A DNA stretch of 5,011 bases from Acidobacteriota bacterium (GTDB taxonomy: Bacteria; Actinomycetota; Acidimicrobiia; Spongiisociales; UBA5794): NCBI GenBank assembly GCA_022574065.1, contig JACZST010000161.1, forward strand, positions 1-5,011, in the 5' to 3' direction. Every line of letters starts with the position of its first letter. Within the stretch, counting starts at the first letter, position 1. This document shows, one piece after another, positions 1-5,011 of the stretch. Below the pieces are notes generated by a model. It saw only the letters and a list, made by a program, of their open reading frames with translations, did not search any database and had not been told where the DNA came from. Both the position numbers and the translations under genes were made by a program.

Positions 1-153
1 CCGCCGGAAGTCCTGGAAGCGTTCCGAGCCCGTACTCCCCTGGGCCGCCTCGTCGAGATAGACGACGTGGTCCATGCAACGTCCTTCCTACTGGAGAACA
101 AGGCGGTCAACGCGATCAACCTGAACCTGGACGGCGGCTGGCTCGCCATGTGA
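1..153 (+). CDS. Short-chain dehydrogenase/reductase (SDR family), C-terminal fragment
   Basis: The frame is open from the first base of the window and ends at TGA 151-153, giving the last 50 residues of a protein whose start lies to the left. The segment TPLGRLVEIDDVVHATSFLL followed by a terminal NLNLDGGW matches the C-terminal pattern of classical SDR oxidoreductases (P-L-G-R-x-x-x-x-x-D-V ... x-x-x-D-G-G-W/x), as in 3-oxoacyl-ACP reductase-like and sugar or alcohol dehydrogenase-like members. These enzymes are cytoplasmic and use NAD(H) or NADP(H) in a Rossmann fold. The Rossmann glycine motif and the catalytic Ser-Tyr-Lys lie outside the window, so neither cofactor nor substrate can be inferred. 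The OsmC-family gene starts 36 bases downstream on the same strand with no terminator-like hairpin between, so the two are probably one operon. Confidence 0.85.
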   Translation, partial: PPEVLEAFRARTPLGRLVEIDDVVHATSFLLENKAVNAINLNLDGGWLAM

Positions 154-173
154 GCCCCGGCACGGTGTGACCC

Positions 174-179
174 GGAGGT
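174..179 (+). promoter_or_regulatory. Ribosome binding site of the OsmC-family gene
   Basis: GGAGGT lies 10 bases before ATG 190, a near-perfect Shine-Dalgarno sequence. It supports this ATG over the in-frame ATG codons further in (residues 11, 29 and 30). Confidence 0.8.
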
Positions 180-189
180 AAACGAGATC

Positions 190-684
190 ATGGCGACCGA
201 GGTAGTCGGCCCGAACGACATGCTGGAACCGATCATCCGTAAAAAGACGGTGGCGGTGAGCAACGACGGATCGATGATGGCCATCCACGATTACGGCGAG
301 TTCGGGACAACGGTGACCGACGAGCCCATTGCTCATGGCGGCTCTTCGGAGGGACCATCCCCACTCCAGGCAGTCCTCGGGGCGCTGTGCGGTTGCGAGT
401 CTGTCACCTTCAACCGCACGGCAAGCGAGATGGACTTCGCCTACGACGGGATCGAGTTCGAGGCGGAGTTCACCATCGACATCCGGGGTCGGATGGGGCA
501 ACGCGGAGTCCGACAGCACTTCCAGACGGTGCGGGTCGAGGCCATCGTGACCACCGATGAGAACGAGGAGCGTTTCACCGAGGTCGTCGAGGAGACCGAG
601 GCGCGCTGCCCGGTCTTCAACCTCCTCACCGACGCCGGGGTCAACATGAAGGTTCGCTGGGTCAGGCAGCCGACAAGCGGCTGA
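190..684 (+). CDS. OsmC/Ohr-family thiol protein
   Basis: This is a complete 164-residue cytoplasmic protein of the OsmC-like superfamily, whose studied members (OsmC, Ohr) reduce organic hydroperoxides with a pair of conserved cysteines; other members have no known substrate. The family pattern is clear. A GGSSEGPSPLQAVLGAL segment (about residues 50-66) leads into Cys67-Gly-Cys69-Glu, and a second conserved cysteine lies in RCPVFNLL (Cys140). Cys69 and Cys140 align best with the reactive pair, while Cys67 is an extra cysteine. Between them is the beta-strand stretch EFTIDIRG (about 93-100) expected from the fold. The protein is some 20 residues longer than the usual 135-145, mostly at the N-terminus. 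The start is set by the GGAGGT site upstream. It follows an SDR gene on the same strand, suggesting a shared redox or detoxification transcript. Family assignment is firm; peroxidase activity is inferred from the cysteine pair. I cannot tell the Ohr and OsmC subfamilies apart with certainty. Confidence 0.88.
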   Translation: MATEVVGPNDMLEPIIRKKTVAVSNDGSMMAIHDYGEFGTTVTDEPIAHGGSSEGPSPLQAVLGALCGCESVTFNRTASEMDFAYDGIEFEAEFTIDIRGRMGQRGVRQHFQTVRVEAIVTTDENEERFTEVVEETEARCPVFNLLTDAGVNMKVRWVRQPTSG

Positions 685-713
685 CCCGCGGGAATCGGAG
701 GCCGGGTCAGCCG
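678..713 (+). terminator. GC-rich stem-loop overlapping the OsmC stop codon
   Basis: Positions 678-688 and 703-713 form a perfect 11-bp inverted repeat (CGGCTGACCCG and its reverse complement) around a 14-base loop. The left arm contains the TGA stop at 682-684. No T-run follows on either strand. High-GC actinobacteria often show such stem-loops without a U tract at transcript ends, so this is a plausible terminator for the SDR-OsmC unit and may also act on the gene converging from the right. Function is inferred from position and symmetry. Confidence 0.6.
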
Positions 714-841
714 TACGGGTCGGGTCTCCCACGGCCGAACGTAGGTTGGTACCTCGGCGAGCGTATACCGGCGTCGAACGACGGTCGTTGGAACCTGCGG
801 ATGCGAAGTGAGCTCAGGCCTCGGTCGGATGGTCTCGAACG

Positions 842-2584
842 TCACTCGACAAGACGAACGGGATTGCCTTCGATGAAGGCTGCCCAGGTCGTGGTGTCCG
901 TCGTTACTCCCGGGTAGTTGTAGTAGATCTTCCACCAGCAGTCGGCGGCGCAGGTGTAGCCGGCCGGCAGGGAGATCCGGATGGTCACCAGCCAGTTGTT
1001 GAACCTACTCCCACCACCGCTCTTGCTGGTATCGATCACGCAGCTTCCTTCGATGCCGCTAGCGGTGCCTCCCCCGTTGTGCTCCTCGGCAGTCCACGTG
1101 CACGGCGGGGTGATGCCGGAGGGGTCCCGGATCTCTACCGAGTGTTTGCCGCTGGCGTCGCCTGGATCCCATAGCTCGATGACGAGGGTTTTGCCGGCGT
1201 GCACCTCTTCGACCTCAGCGAGATGGAACTCGGTGTCACCGAGCGTGCCGTCGACGTTGGCGTAGATCGCCATATCGCCGAGGCCATAGACCCTGGGCGC
1301 CGGGCCGCCCGAGGTGAAGGCTCGCATCGACCAACGGTTGAGGCCCCGCTGGTCGGCACCGCCGGGGTCATTGATCAGGATGCGGAGGGGGTAGATGCCG
1401 GCCTCATTGATCGGGATCGTGCAGAACGGTTCCCACAGGGCGGCCACCCCGCCCGGATAACCCAGCTCGACATCGTCCCAGTCGAGGTCTTTGTCACCGT
1501 CCTGGTCGTCCTTCGTTGTTACCTTCCCGTCTCCGTTGAAGTCGGCGTACGGATCGCGCGGGTCATACGAGACCGAACATTCCAGGAAGTTCCCACCGTC
1601 CGTCGTGTTGAGCGGGGTCGGATCCGGGTCATACAGCATGAAGGTTGTGGTCGGGCCCGGGCCGCCACCCTGGGGGTTGTCGCCCACCAACACATCGTTT
1701 CCGCCGCCGCGGGTGAACTGCGGATCGAAGAGCTCAACGGTGAGGATCGAACCAACCGACGCCGAGTCGATCTCGATCCCGTAGAGGTATCCCCCCGCAG
1801 CCTCCTGGGTCCCCACGTTGACCGATTGCCGGCGCTCATCGTTCTTGGTGCATCCCGACGCGCCCTCCCACTTGATGCACTGAGACGAGTACCGATCCCC
1901 CATGCCCTTTCCGGTGTAGTAGCCGTGGATGTTCCCCCAGAAGTTGGGCCAGCGGCCCAGCGCGGGGTCGTTACCGAAGTACGGCTCCGGGCTCCCCATC
2001 GGCAGGGGCAATACGTACTCGGCCACCGCAGTGCGCGCAATACTCATGCTGTTGATACCGAACACTTTGATGAAGAAGGTGGGGACTTCGTGGGTGATGG
2101 TGGCCCGCAGCTGATAAACATTCGCCACCGCCGTTGGATCGTCTTGGAAAGCGATGACCTCGACGACGTCCGGTCCGCCAAGCGTCGTGTCGACGTACCC
2201 GTTGCTTGCCGCGGCAGCCCTTCCCTCCGCCTTGGCCAGGCCCGCGTCGTCTGCCACGTATACCACCCCACCCAGCGCCGCAGCATCGGCGCCATGTTGG
2301 ATCTCGATACTGTTCCAGAAGATCCACCCCAGGTCGACGGCGAACCCGGCCACGCCCAGGAGCACCACAAGGAGCAACGCCATGATGGGGAGAATCGCTC
2401 CCCGCTGCTCGCCGAGTCCCCCGACAGAGCACAGCGCGCGTGCGTCGAGTGAGCCAGTCGCGTTGGAGGTTGGCTTGTGGGTGGCTCGGCGTCGATCCGG
2501 CTCGGTGCGCCGCGCTTCACGTCCCTGTACGGATTCACCCGCGGCGCTATTTGGCTCGAGTGTCAAAGAGCACCGCACTCGCAA
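842..2584 (-). CDS. TadE/TadG-like membrane-anchored surface protein with EF-hand-like loops
   Basis: The frame encodes up to 580 residues (numbered from the first possible start). Residues 60-86 (QRGAILPIMALLLVVLLGV...) are a positively flanked transmembrane segment followed by AVDLGW, the signature of the TadE/TadG-like Flp-pilus family, with the bulk of the protein outside the membrane. After a typical family stretch (IQHGADAAALGG, about 95-106; IKVFGINSMSIARTAVAEY, about 172-190) come two similar beta-rich segments, about 264-426 and 430-570. Each has a V-E/I-E-L-F/W-D-P strand. The first contains an acidic double loop (residues 348-371). Eight cysteines lie after the anchor, suggesting disulfides. 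TadG proteins are minor pilus or envelope components, but no other tad gene is visible here, so a role in a pilus is uncertain. The start is unclear: TTG 2584, GTG 2578 and TTG 2566 are the only candidates before Met68, which lies inside the anchor, and none has a strong ribosome binding site. Residues 1-58 are Arg-rich and may not all be translated. Confidence 0.8.
   Translation of the reverse strand: MRVRCSLTLEPNSAAGESVQGREARRTEPDRRRATHKPTSNATGSLDARALCSVGGLGEQRGAILPIMALLLVVLLGVAGFAVDLGWIFWNSIEIQHGADAAALGGVVYVADDAGLAKAEGRAAAASNGYVDTTLGGPDVVEVIAFQDDPTAVANVYQLRATITHEVPTFFIKVFGINSMSIARTAVAEYVLPLPMGSPEPYFGNDPALGRWPNFWGNIHGYYTGKGMGDRYSSQCIKWEGASGCTKNDERRQSVNVGTQEAAGGYLYGIEIDSASVGSILTVELFDPQFTRGGGNDVLVGDNPQGGGPGPTTTFMLYDPDPTPLNTTDGGNFLECSVSYDPRDPYADFNGDGKVTTKDDQDGDKDLDWDDVELGYPGGVAALWEPFCTIPINEAGIYPLRILINDPGGADQRGLNRWSMRAFTSGGPAPRVYGLGDMAIYANVDGTLGDTEFHLAEVEEVHAGKTLVIELWDPGDASGKHSVEIRDPSGITPPCTWTAEEHNGGGTASGIEGSCVIDTSKSGGGSRFNNWLVTIRISLPAGYTCAADCWWKIYYNYPGVTTDTTTWAAFIEGNPVRLVE
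1472..1543 (-). other. EF-hand or dockerin-like tandem acidic loops inside the TadG-like protein
   Basis: Residues 348-359 read D-F-N-G-D-G-K-V-T-T-K-D, matching the 12-residue calcium loop with Asp/Asn at positions 1, 3 and 5, Gly at 6, a hydrophobic residue at 8 and Asp at 12. The next twelve residues (360-371) read D-Q-D-G-D-K-D-L-D-W-D-D, again with acids at 1, 3, 5, 7, 9 and 12 and Leu at 8, although Gly at 6 is replaced by Lys. Such paired loops bind calcium in dockerin and extracellular EF-hand proteins. Calcium binding here is inferred, not shown. Confidence 0.55.
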
Positions 2585-2609
2585 TCACCACTCTCGGCGA
2601 CAAACGCGA

Positions 2610-2687
2610 TCATCGGTGTCCAGAAACCCGCGGTTTGATCTCCCGCGTCGCCGCTGCGGCCTTGAGGGCCGACCAAAAGCTGCGCAT
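2610..2687 (-). other. Possible 25-residue leader ORF upstream of the TadG-like gene
   Basis: ATG 2687 is preceded by AGGAGG (2700-2695) at the ideal 7-base spacing, the best ribosome binding site in the window. The frame encodes MRSFWSALKAAAATREIKPR plus five residues and ends at TGA 2612-2610. That stop overlaps another ATG (2613) as ATGA. It does not resemble a Flp pilin, lacks a hydrophobic segment and matches nothing I know. It could be a leader peptide, a small protein, or chance purine-rich sequence. A single frameshift cannot join it to the TadG-like frame, because that frame is closed by TGA 2587-2585. Confidence 0.3.
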
Positions 2688-2799
2688 CCTTCCCCCTCCT
2701 CGAAAGATTGAGCCCTAGCGGGGGATGCTGCCAGAAAACGACGTTGCCTGGAGGGGGGTTTCAGCCGATGACAAAGTGTCTAGTCCCCACATCCTGATC

Positions 2800-2818
2800 A
2801 TCCGGCCGGATACGTATC
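2800..2818. repeat. Two overlapping perfect palindromes
   Basis: ATCCGGCCGGAT (2800-2811) is a perfect 12-bp palindrome, and GATACGTATC (2809-2818) is a perfect 10-bp palindrome sharing three bases with it. They sit in the middle of the divergent intergenic region, a natural place for dimeric regulator binding. No known operator was recognised, and chance cannot be excluded. Confidence 0.4.
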
Positions 2819-2945
2819 GCTGGTCCGACAATGGGAGCACGAAGACACCACCGATGAACCAGGGAGAAGGCAGGAACTCCTGGGACCTGGTTGTTCGGGT
2901 CACCTCACCTCCCTAGCTGTCATCCCCTACAAACACCGGATCGCA

Positions 2946-2962
2946 CGGTATGGGCGATACCG
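2946..2962. repeat. Short inverted repeat in the methyltransferase upstream region
   Basis: CGGTAT (2946-2951) and ATACCG (2957-2962) flank a 5-base spacer, about 140 bases before the methyltransferase start. It could be an operator or a weak hairpin. There is no T-run after it on either strand. Confidence 0.3.
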
Positions 2963-3089
2963 CTAGGTCACCAACGCGCACCGCGCGGCACAGATGTCCG
3001 CGGCCGGCCAGGGCCTCATCGTTGTGCAACATTCCGTAAGCTCTTGAGTGGCAGTGCGTTTGTATGCCGTCGGCGTTGTACGGTGAATC

Positions 3090-3094
3090 GGAGG
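3090..3094 (+). promoter_or_regulatory. Ribosome binding site that sets the methyltransferase start at GTG 3103
   Basis: GGAGG lies 8 bases before GTG 3103. The upstream in-frame ATG at 3064 has no purine-rich site in front of it, and starting there would put this Shine-Dalgarno sequence inside the coding region. The GTG is therefore preferred. Confidence 0.65.
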
Positions 3095-3102
3095 CATCGG
3101 TA

Positions 3103-3912
3103 GTGGAACTCGAGGAGTTCAAAGAGATCCAGCGCCAGATGTGGGAGGAAGGCGACTACCGGCCGGTCGGCCGTCTTATCGAGCCCGCTGCTCAGATTCT
3201 CGTGCAAGAGGCGGGGGTGCGGGCCGGCCAGCGAGTCCTGGATGTTGGCACCGGTTCAGGCAGCGTTGCTGTGGCCGCTGCATTGGCCGGAGCCGAGGTG
3301 GTCGGCGTTGACATCACGGATGCCTGGTTCGATGAGGCTCACGGCCGGGCGAGTGCTGTGGGCGTGAAGGTGGATCTCAGGCTGGGTGACGCCGAGGCGC
3401 TTCCCGTTGACGACGGCTCCTACGATGTCGTGCTGTCGAGTTTTGCGGCGATCTTTGCGCCACGCCACGATCTGGTGGCGTCCGAGTTGGTGCGGGTGTG
3501 CCGCGATGGGGGGGTGTTTGGGATCACCGCCTGGACGCCAGATGGGGCGAACAACGCAGTGTTCTCGACGCTGGTCGAGTTGCTTCCTTCTCCGCCCGAG
3601 TTCGTGACTCCGAGCATTCTGTGGGGTGACCCGGATCATGTCCGCAGTCTGTTCGCCTCACACGATGTGGCCTTGCGTTTCGAGCGTCTGAAGTTCACGG
3701 TGACGTTCCGTTCTGTCGAGGCGTTCGAGTCGTTCGCCTTCGAGAACTCGGGTGTGCTGATCGCTGCCCGTCGCGTCCTCCAAGAGATGGGCAGGTGGGA
3801 CGAGGCGCACGCTGCGATGCGTGAGGCGATGGACCTGACCAATGAGGCCGACGACGGCAGCTACCGCGTCGCCTGGGACTTCCTACTCACCATTGGGACC
3901 AAAGCTGCCTGA
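3103..3912 (+). CDS. Class I SAM-dependent methyltransferase
   Basis: The protein has 269 residues from GTG 3103 (282 if ATG 3064 were used). Motif I, RVLDVGTGSGSVAVAAA (about residues 44-60), is the SAM-binding glycine loop. VVGVDIT (66-72) supplies the acidic residue that usually holds the ribose. GDAEALPVDDGSYDVVLSSF (95-114) is motif II in the UbiE/COQ5 and Methyltransf_11 style. ELVRVCRDGGVFGITAWTP (128-146) is motif III. The C-terminal third (about 150-269) is variable and probably forms the substrate lid; I see no residues there that identify an acceptor. It is likely cytoplasmic, with no signal peptide or membrane segment. The family usually acts on small molecules such as quinones, lipids or secondary metabolites. 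The gene stands alone on its strand, divergent from the TadG-like gene and convergent with the aldehyde dehydrogenase, so context does not help to name the substrate. The fold assignment is firm; the reaction is unknown. Confidence 0.85.
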   Translation: MELEEFKEIQRQMWEEGDYRPVGRLIEPAAQILVQEAGVRAGQRVLDVGTGSGSVAVAAALAGAEVVGVDITDAWFDEAHGRASAVGVKVDLRLGDAEALPVDDGSYDVVLSSFAAIFAPRHDLVASELVRVCRDGGVFGITAWTPDGANNAVFSTLVELLPSPPEFVTPSILWGDPDHVRSLFASHDVALRFERLKFTVTFRSVEAFESFAFENSGVLIAARRVLQEMGRWDEAHAAMREAMDLTNEADDGSYRVAWDFLLTIGTKAA

Positions 3913-3919
3913 ACGGCAG
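3905..3919. terminator. Small stem-loop over the methyltransferase stop codon
   Basis: CTGCC (3905-3909) and GGCAG (3915-3919) form a 5-bp stem around a 5-base loop that contains the TGA stop. It lies in the 45-base gap between two convergent genes and may act as a weak bidirectional terminator. The stem is short and has no T tract, so this is tentative. Confidence 0.25.
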
Positions 3920-3957
3920 ATAGGCCGCCCATAACGGTATGTATTTCTCAGCTTTTC

Positions 3958-5011
3958 CTACCAATCGGCGGCGATGTACTTGGTCTCCAGGTACTCGTGC
4001 ATGCCCACCTGGCCGCCCTCGCGGCCGATCCCGCTCTCCTTGACACCACCGAACGGCGCCGCGGGATCCGAGATCAGGCCTCGGTTGACCCCAACCATGC
4101 CGCTTTCGATGGCCTCGGCGACCCGCAAGCCTCGCTCCAGGTCACCCGAGTACAGGTAGGCGGCAAGCCCGTGGATGGAGTTGTTGGCGAGGGTGATCGC
4201 CTCATCCTCGGTGGCAAACGAGACGACCGGTGCCACCGGCCCGAAGATCTCCTGGTTGAGGATCGGGTTGTCCGGAGTGACGTTGGCCAGCACCGTCGGC
4301 TCCCAGAAGTACCCTGGCCGCTCCGGCGCGTGCCCACCCACCGCAACCGCAGCCCCGAAGTCGACGGAGCTGTCGACGAGGTCACCCATGTCCTGTTGTG
4401 CCTGATGGTTGATGAGCGGGCCAAGCTCGACGCCGTCCTCGAGACCGGGACCAACGGCCACCGCCCCCATCGCCTTGGCCAGGTCGGAGGAGAACTCGTC
4501 GGAGACCGCCTCGTGGACGAGAAATCGGTTGGCGGCAATACAGGACTGTCCGCCGTTTCGCAGCTTGGCGATCATGGCCCCATCGACGGCGGCAGCAATG
4601 TCGGCATCCTCAAAGACGAGGAAAGGTGCATTGCCTCCGAGCTCCATCGAGCTGTCGACAATGTGAAGGGCGGCCTGTCCGAGGAGCTGGCTGCCGACCG
4701 CGGTTGATCCGGTGAACGAGAGCTTGCGCACCCGCGGATCGGCGAGCATTGCAGGGACGACCTCGCTGGAGCGCCGCGACGAAACCACGTTGACGACGCC
4801 GGGTGGTGCCCCCGCCTGTTCCAGGAGGTCGGCCAGCGCCAACGCGGTCAGCGGAGTGTCGGATGCCGGTTTCAGAACCACAGTGCACCCGGCAGCGAGG
4901 GCGGGAGCGATCTTGCGAGTCGCCATCGCCGCTGGAAAGTTCCACGGGGTGATCAACAGCGAGACGCCGATGGGTTGGTGGACAACCATGATGCGCTTGT
5001 CGCCACCGGGG
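3958..5011 (-). CDS. gabD: Succinate-semialdehyde-type dehydrogenase [NAD(P)+], C-terminal part
   Basis: The frame is open through the right edge; the visible part is 350 residues starting PGGDKRIMVVHQPIGV and ending at TAG 3960-3958. The ATG at 4989 is internal, since family members have about 480 residues and the DKR...QP-GV stretch sits about 130 residues into them. Aldehyde dehydrogenase landmarks run in order (numbered from that internal Met): TPWNFPAAM (14-22), VLKPASDTP (38-46), SFTGSTAVG (91-99), the general base Glu116 in MELGG, the nucleophile Cys150 in NGGQSC, EIFGPV (247-252) and APFGGVKESGIGREGG (311-326). The ending GMHEYLETKYIA is typical of GabD-like enzymes, which oxidise succinate semialdehyde to succinate in GABA or 2-oxoglutarate breakdown. 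The residue two after the catalytic Cys is Ala, not the second Cys found in E. coli and human enzymes. No gabT or other GABA gene is in view, so related semialdehydes (for example glutarate semialdehyde) remain possible substrates. Confidence 0.88.
   Translation of the reverse strand, partial: PGGDKRIMVVHQPIGVSLLITPWNFPAAMATRKIAPALAAGCTVVLKPASDTPLTALALADLLEQAGAPPGVVNVVSSRRSSEVVPAMLADPRVRKLSFTGSTAVGSQLLGQAALHIVDSSMELGGNAPFLVFEDADIAAAVDGAMIAKLRNGGQSCIAANRFLVHEAVSDEFSSDLAKAMGAVAVGPGLEDGVELGPLINHQAQQDMGDLVDSSVDFGAAVAVGGHAPERPGYFWEPTVLANVTPDNPILNQEIFGPVAPVVSFATEDEAITLANNSIHGLAAYLYSGDLERGLRVAEAIESGMVGVNRGLISDPAAPFGGVKESGIGREGGQVGMHEYLETKYIAADW

Larger units (their letters stand above)
2585..3102. 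other. Divergent intergenic region between the TadG-like and methyltransferase genes
   Basis: This 518-base stretch separates two divergently transcribed genes and should hold the promoters of both. I see no convincing -35/-10 pair, tRNA or known riboswitch. It contains a palindromic cluster (2800-2818), a small inverted repeat (2946-2962) and a strong ribosome binding site before a 25-codon frame (2610-2687, minus). Two opposing frames of about 62 codons in its middle (2725-2916 plus, 2715-2903 minus) match no family I recognise and lack clear coding character. The minus one does start 3 bases after a GGAGGT. Confidence 0.6.

Noticed and set aside
88..732. 214-codon frame on the minus strand across the SDR end and osmC
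   Set aside because: It lies opposite two genes with clear family motifs, and its translation has low-complexity, charge-rich character typical of antisense frames.
772..789. Short inverted repeats CGTCG-AA-CGACG and AACGAC-G-GTCGTT between osmC and the TadG-like gene
   Set aside because: The stems are only 5-6 bp, overlap each other and have 1-2 base loops too tight for a stable hairpin. They are no better than expected in GC-rich DNA.
1199..2452. 417-codon open frame on the plus strand opposite the TadG-like gene
   Set aside because: It is an antisense shadow of a high-GC gene, with no recognisable domain. The minus strand shows a clear membrane anchor and family motifs.
2715..2916. Two opposing frames of about 62 codons (2725-2916 plus; 2715-2903 minus)
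   Set aside because: Neither resembles a known family. Third-position GC appears lower than in the neighbouring genes. The plus ATG has no properly spaced ribosome binding site, and the minus GTG sits only 3 bases after GGAGGT. They are noted within the intergenic entry instead.
3064..3102. ATG 3064 as start of the methyltransferase
   Set aside because: There is no ribosome binding site before it, and the strong GGAGG at 3090-3094 is correctly spaced for GTG 3103.
2585..3102. Cyclic-di-GMP (GEMM) or other riboswitch upstream of the TadG-like gene
   Set aside because: I looked on the minus strand for the conserved GEMM sequence blocks, because pilus genes can carry them, and found none. A covariance-model search would settle it.
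3997..4707. 236-codon frame on the plus strand opposite the aldehyde dehydrogenase
   Set aside because: The minus strand encodes all the aldehyde dehydrogenase motifs in order, so this is a shadow.
1..5011. Mobile elements, CRISPR arrays, tRNA or rRNA genes
   Set aside because: No transposase or integrase motifs, spaced direct repeats, tRNA cloverleaf or rRNA sequence were recognised on either strand.

Overview
The window is high-GC bacterial DNA with GC-rich third codon positions. The gene families (an SDR oxidoreductase, an OsmC-like thiol protein, a TadG-like anchored surface protein, a SAM methyltransferase and a GabD-type aldehyde dehydrogenase) and the frequent use of GTG or TTG starts suggest a free-living actinomycetote, possibly of the Acidimicrobiia type. 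That placement is inference from protein style only; there is no rRNA, tRNA or other marker gene here.

Layout, left to right. Positions 1-153 (+) hold the last 50 codons of a short-chain dehydrogenase/reductase. It is followed 36 bases later on the same strand by a complete OsmC-family gene (190-684), probably co-transcribed. An 11-bp GC-rich inverted repeat overlaps the osmC stop codon and probably ends that transcript. Positions 842-2584 (-) hold one long gene that converges on osmC. It encodes a membrane-anchored TadE/TadG-like (Flp-pilus type) protein with a large extracytoplasmic part made of two similar beta-rich segments. The first segment carries a two-loop EF-hand or dockerin-like acidic motif. 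Positions 2585-3102 are a 518-base divergent intergenic region with short palindromes and a tiny reading frame that has a very good ribosome binding site. Positions 3103-3912 (+) encode a class I SAM-dependent methyltransferase. Positions 3958-5011 (-) hold the C-terminal 350 residues of an NAD(P)-dependent succinate-semialdehyde-type dehydrogenase whose N-terminus lies beyond the right edge.

The genes do not form one pathway. The SDR and OsmC genes look like a small redox or detoxification operon, while the methyltransferase and the aldehyde dehydrogenase are single convergent units. The most unusual item is the TadG-like protein. It stands alone without tadA/B/C/E/Z neighbours in the window, carries calcium-loop motifs, and has an unclear start preceded by a chain of overlapping mini-ORFs. 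No mobile element, CRISPR array, tRNA, rRNA or known riboswitch was recognised. I did not find a clearly new multi-gene system; the TadG-like protein and its 5' region are the best candidates for closer study.
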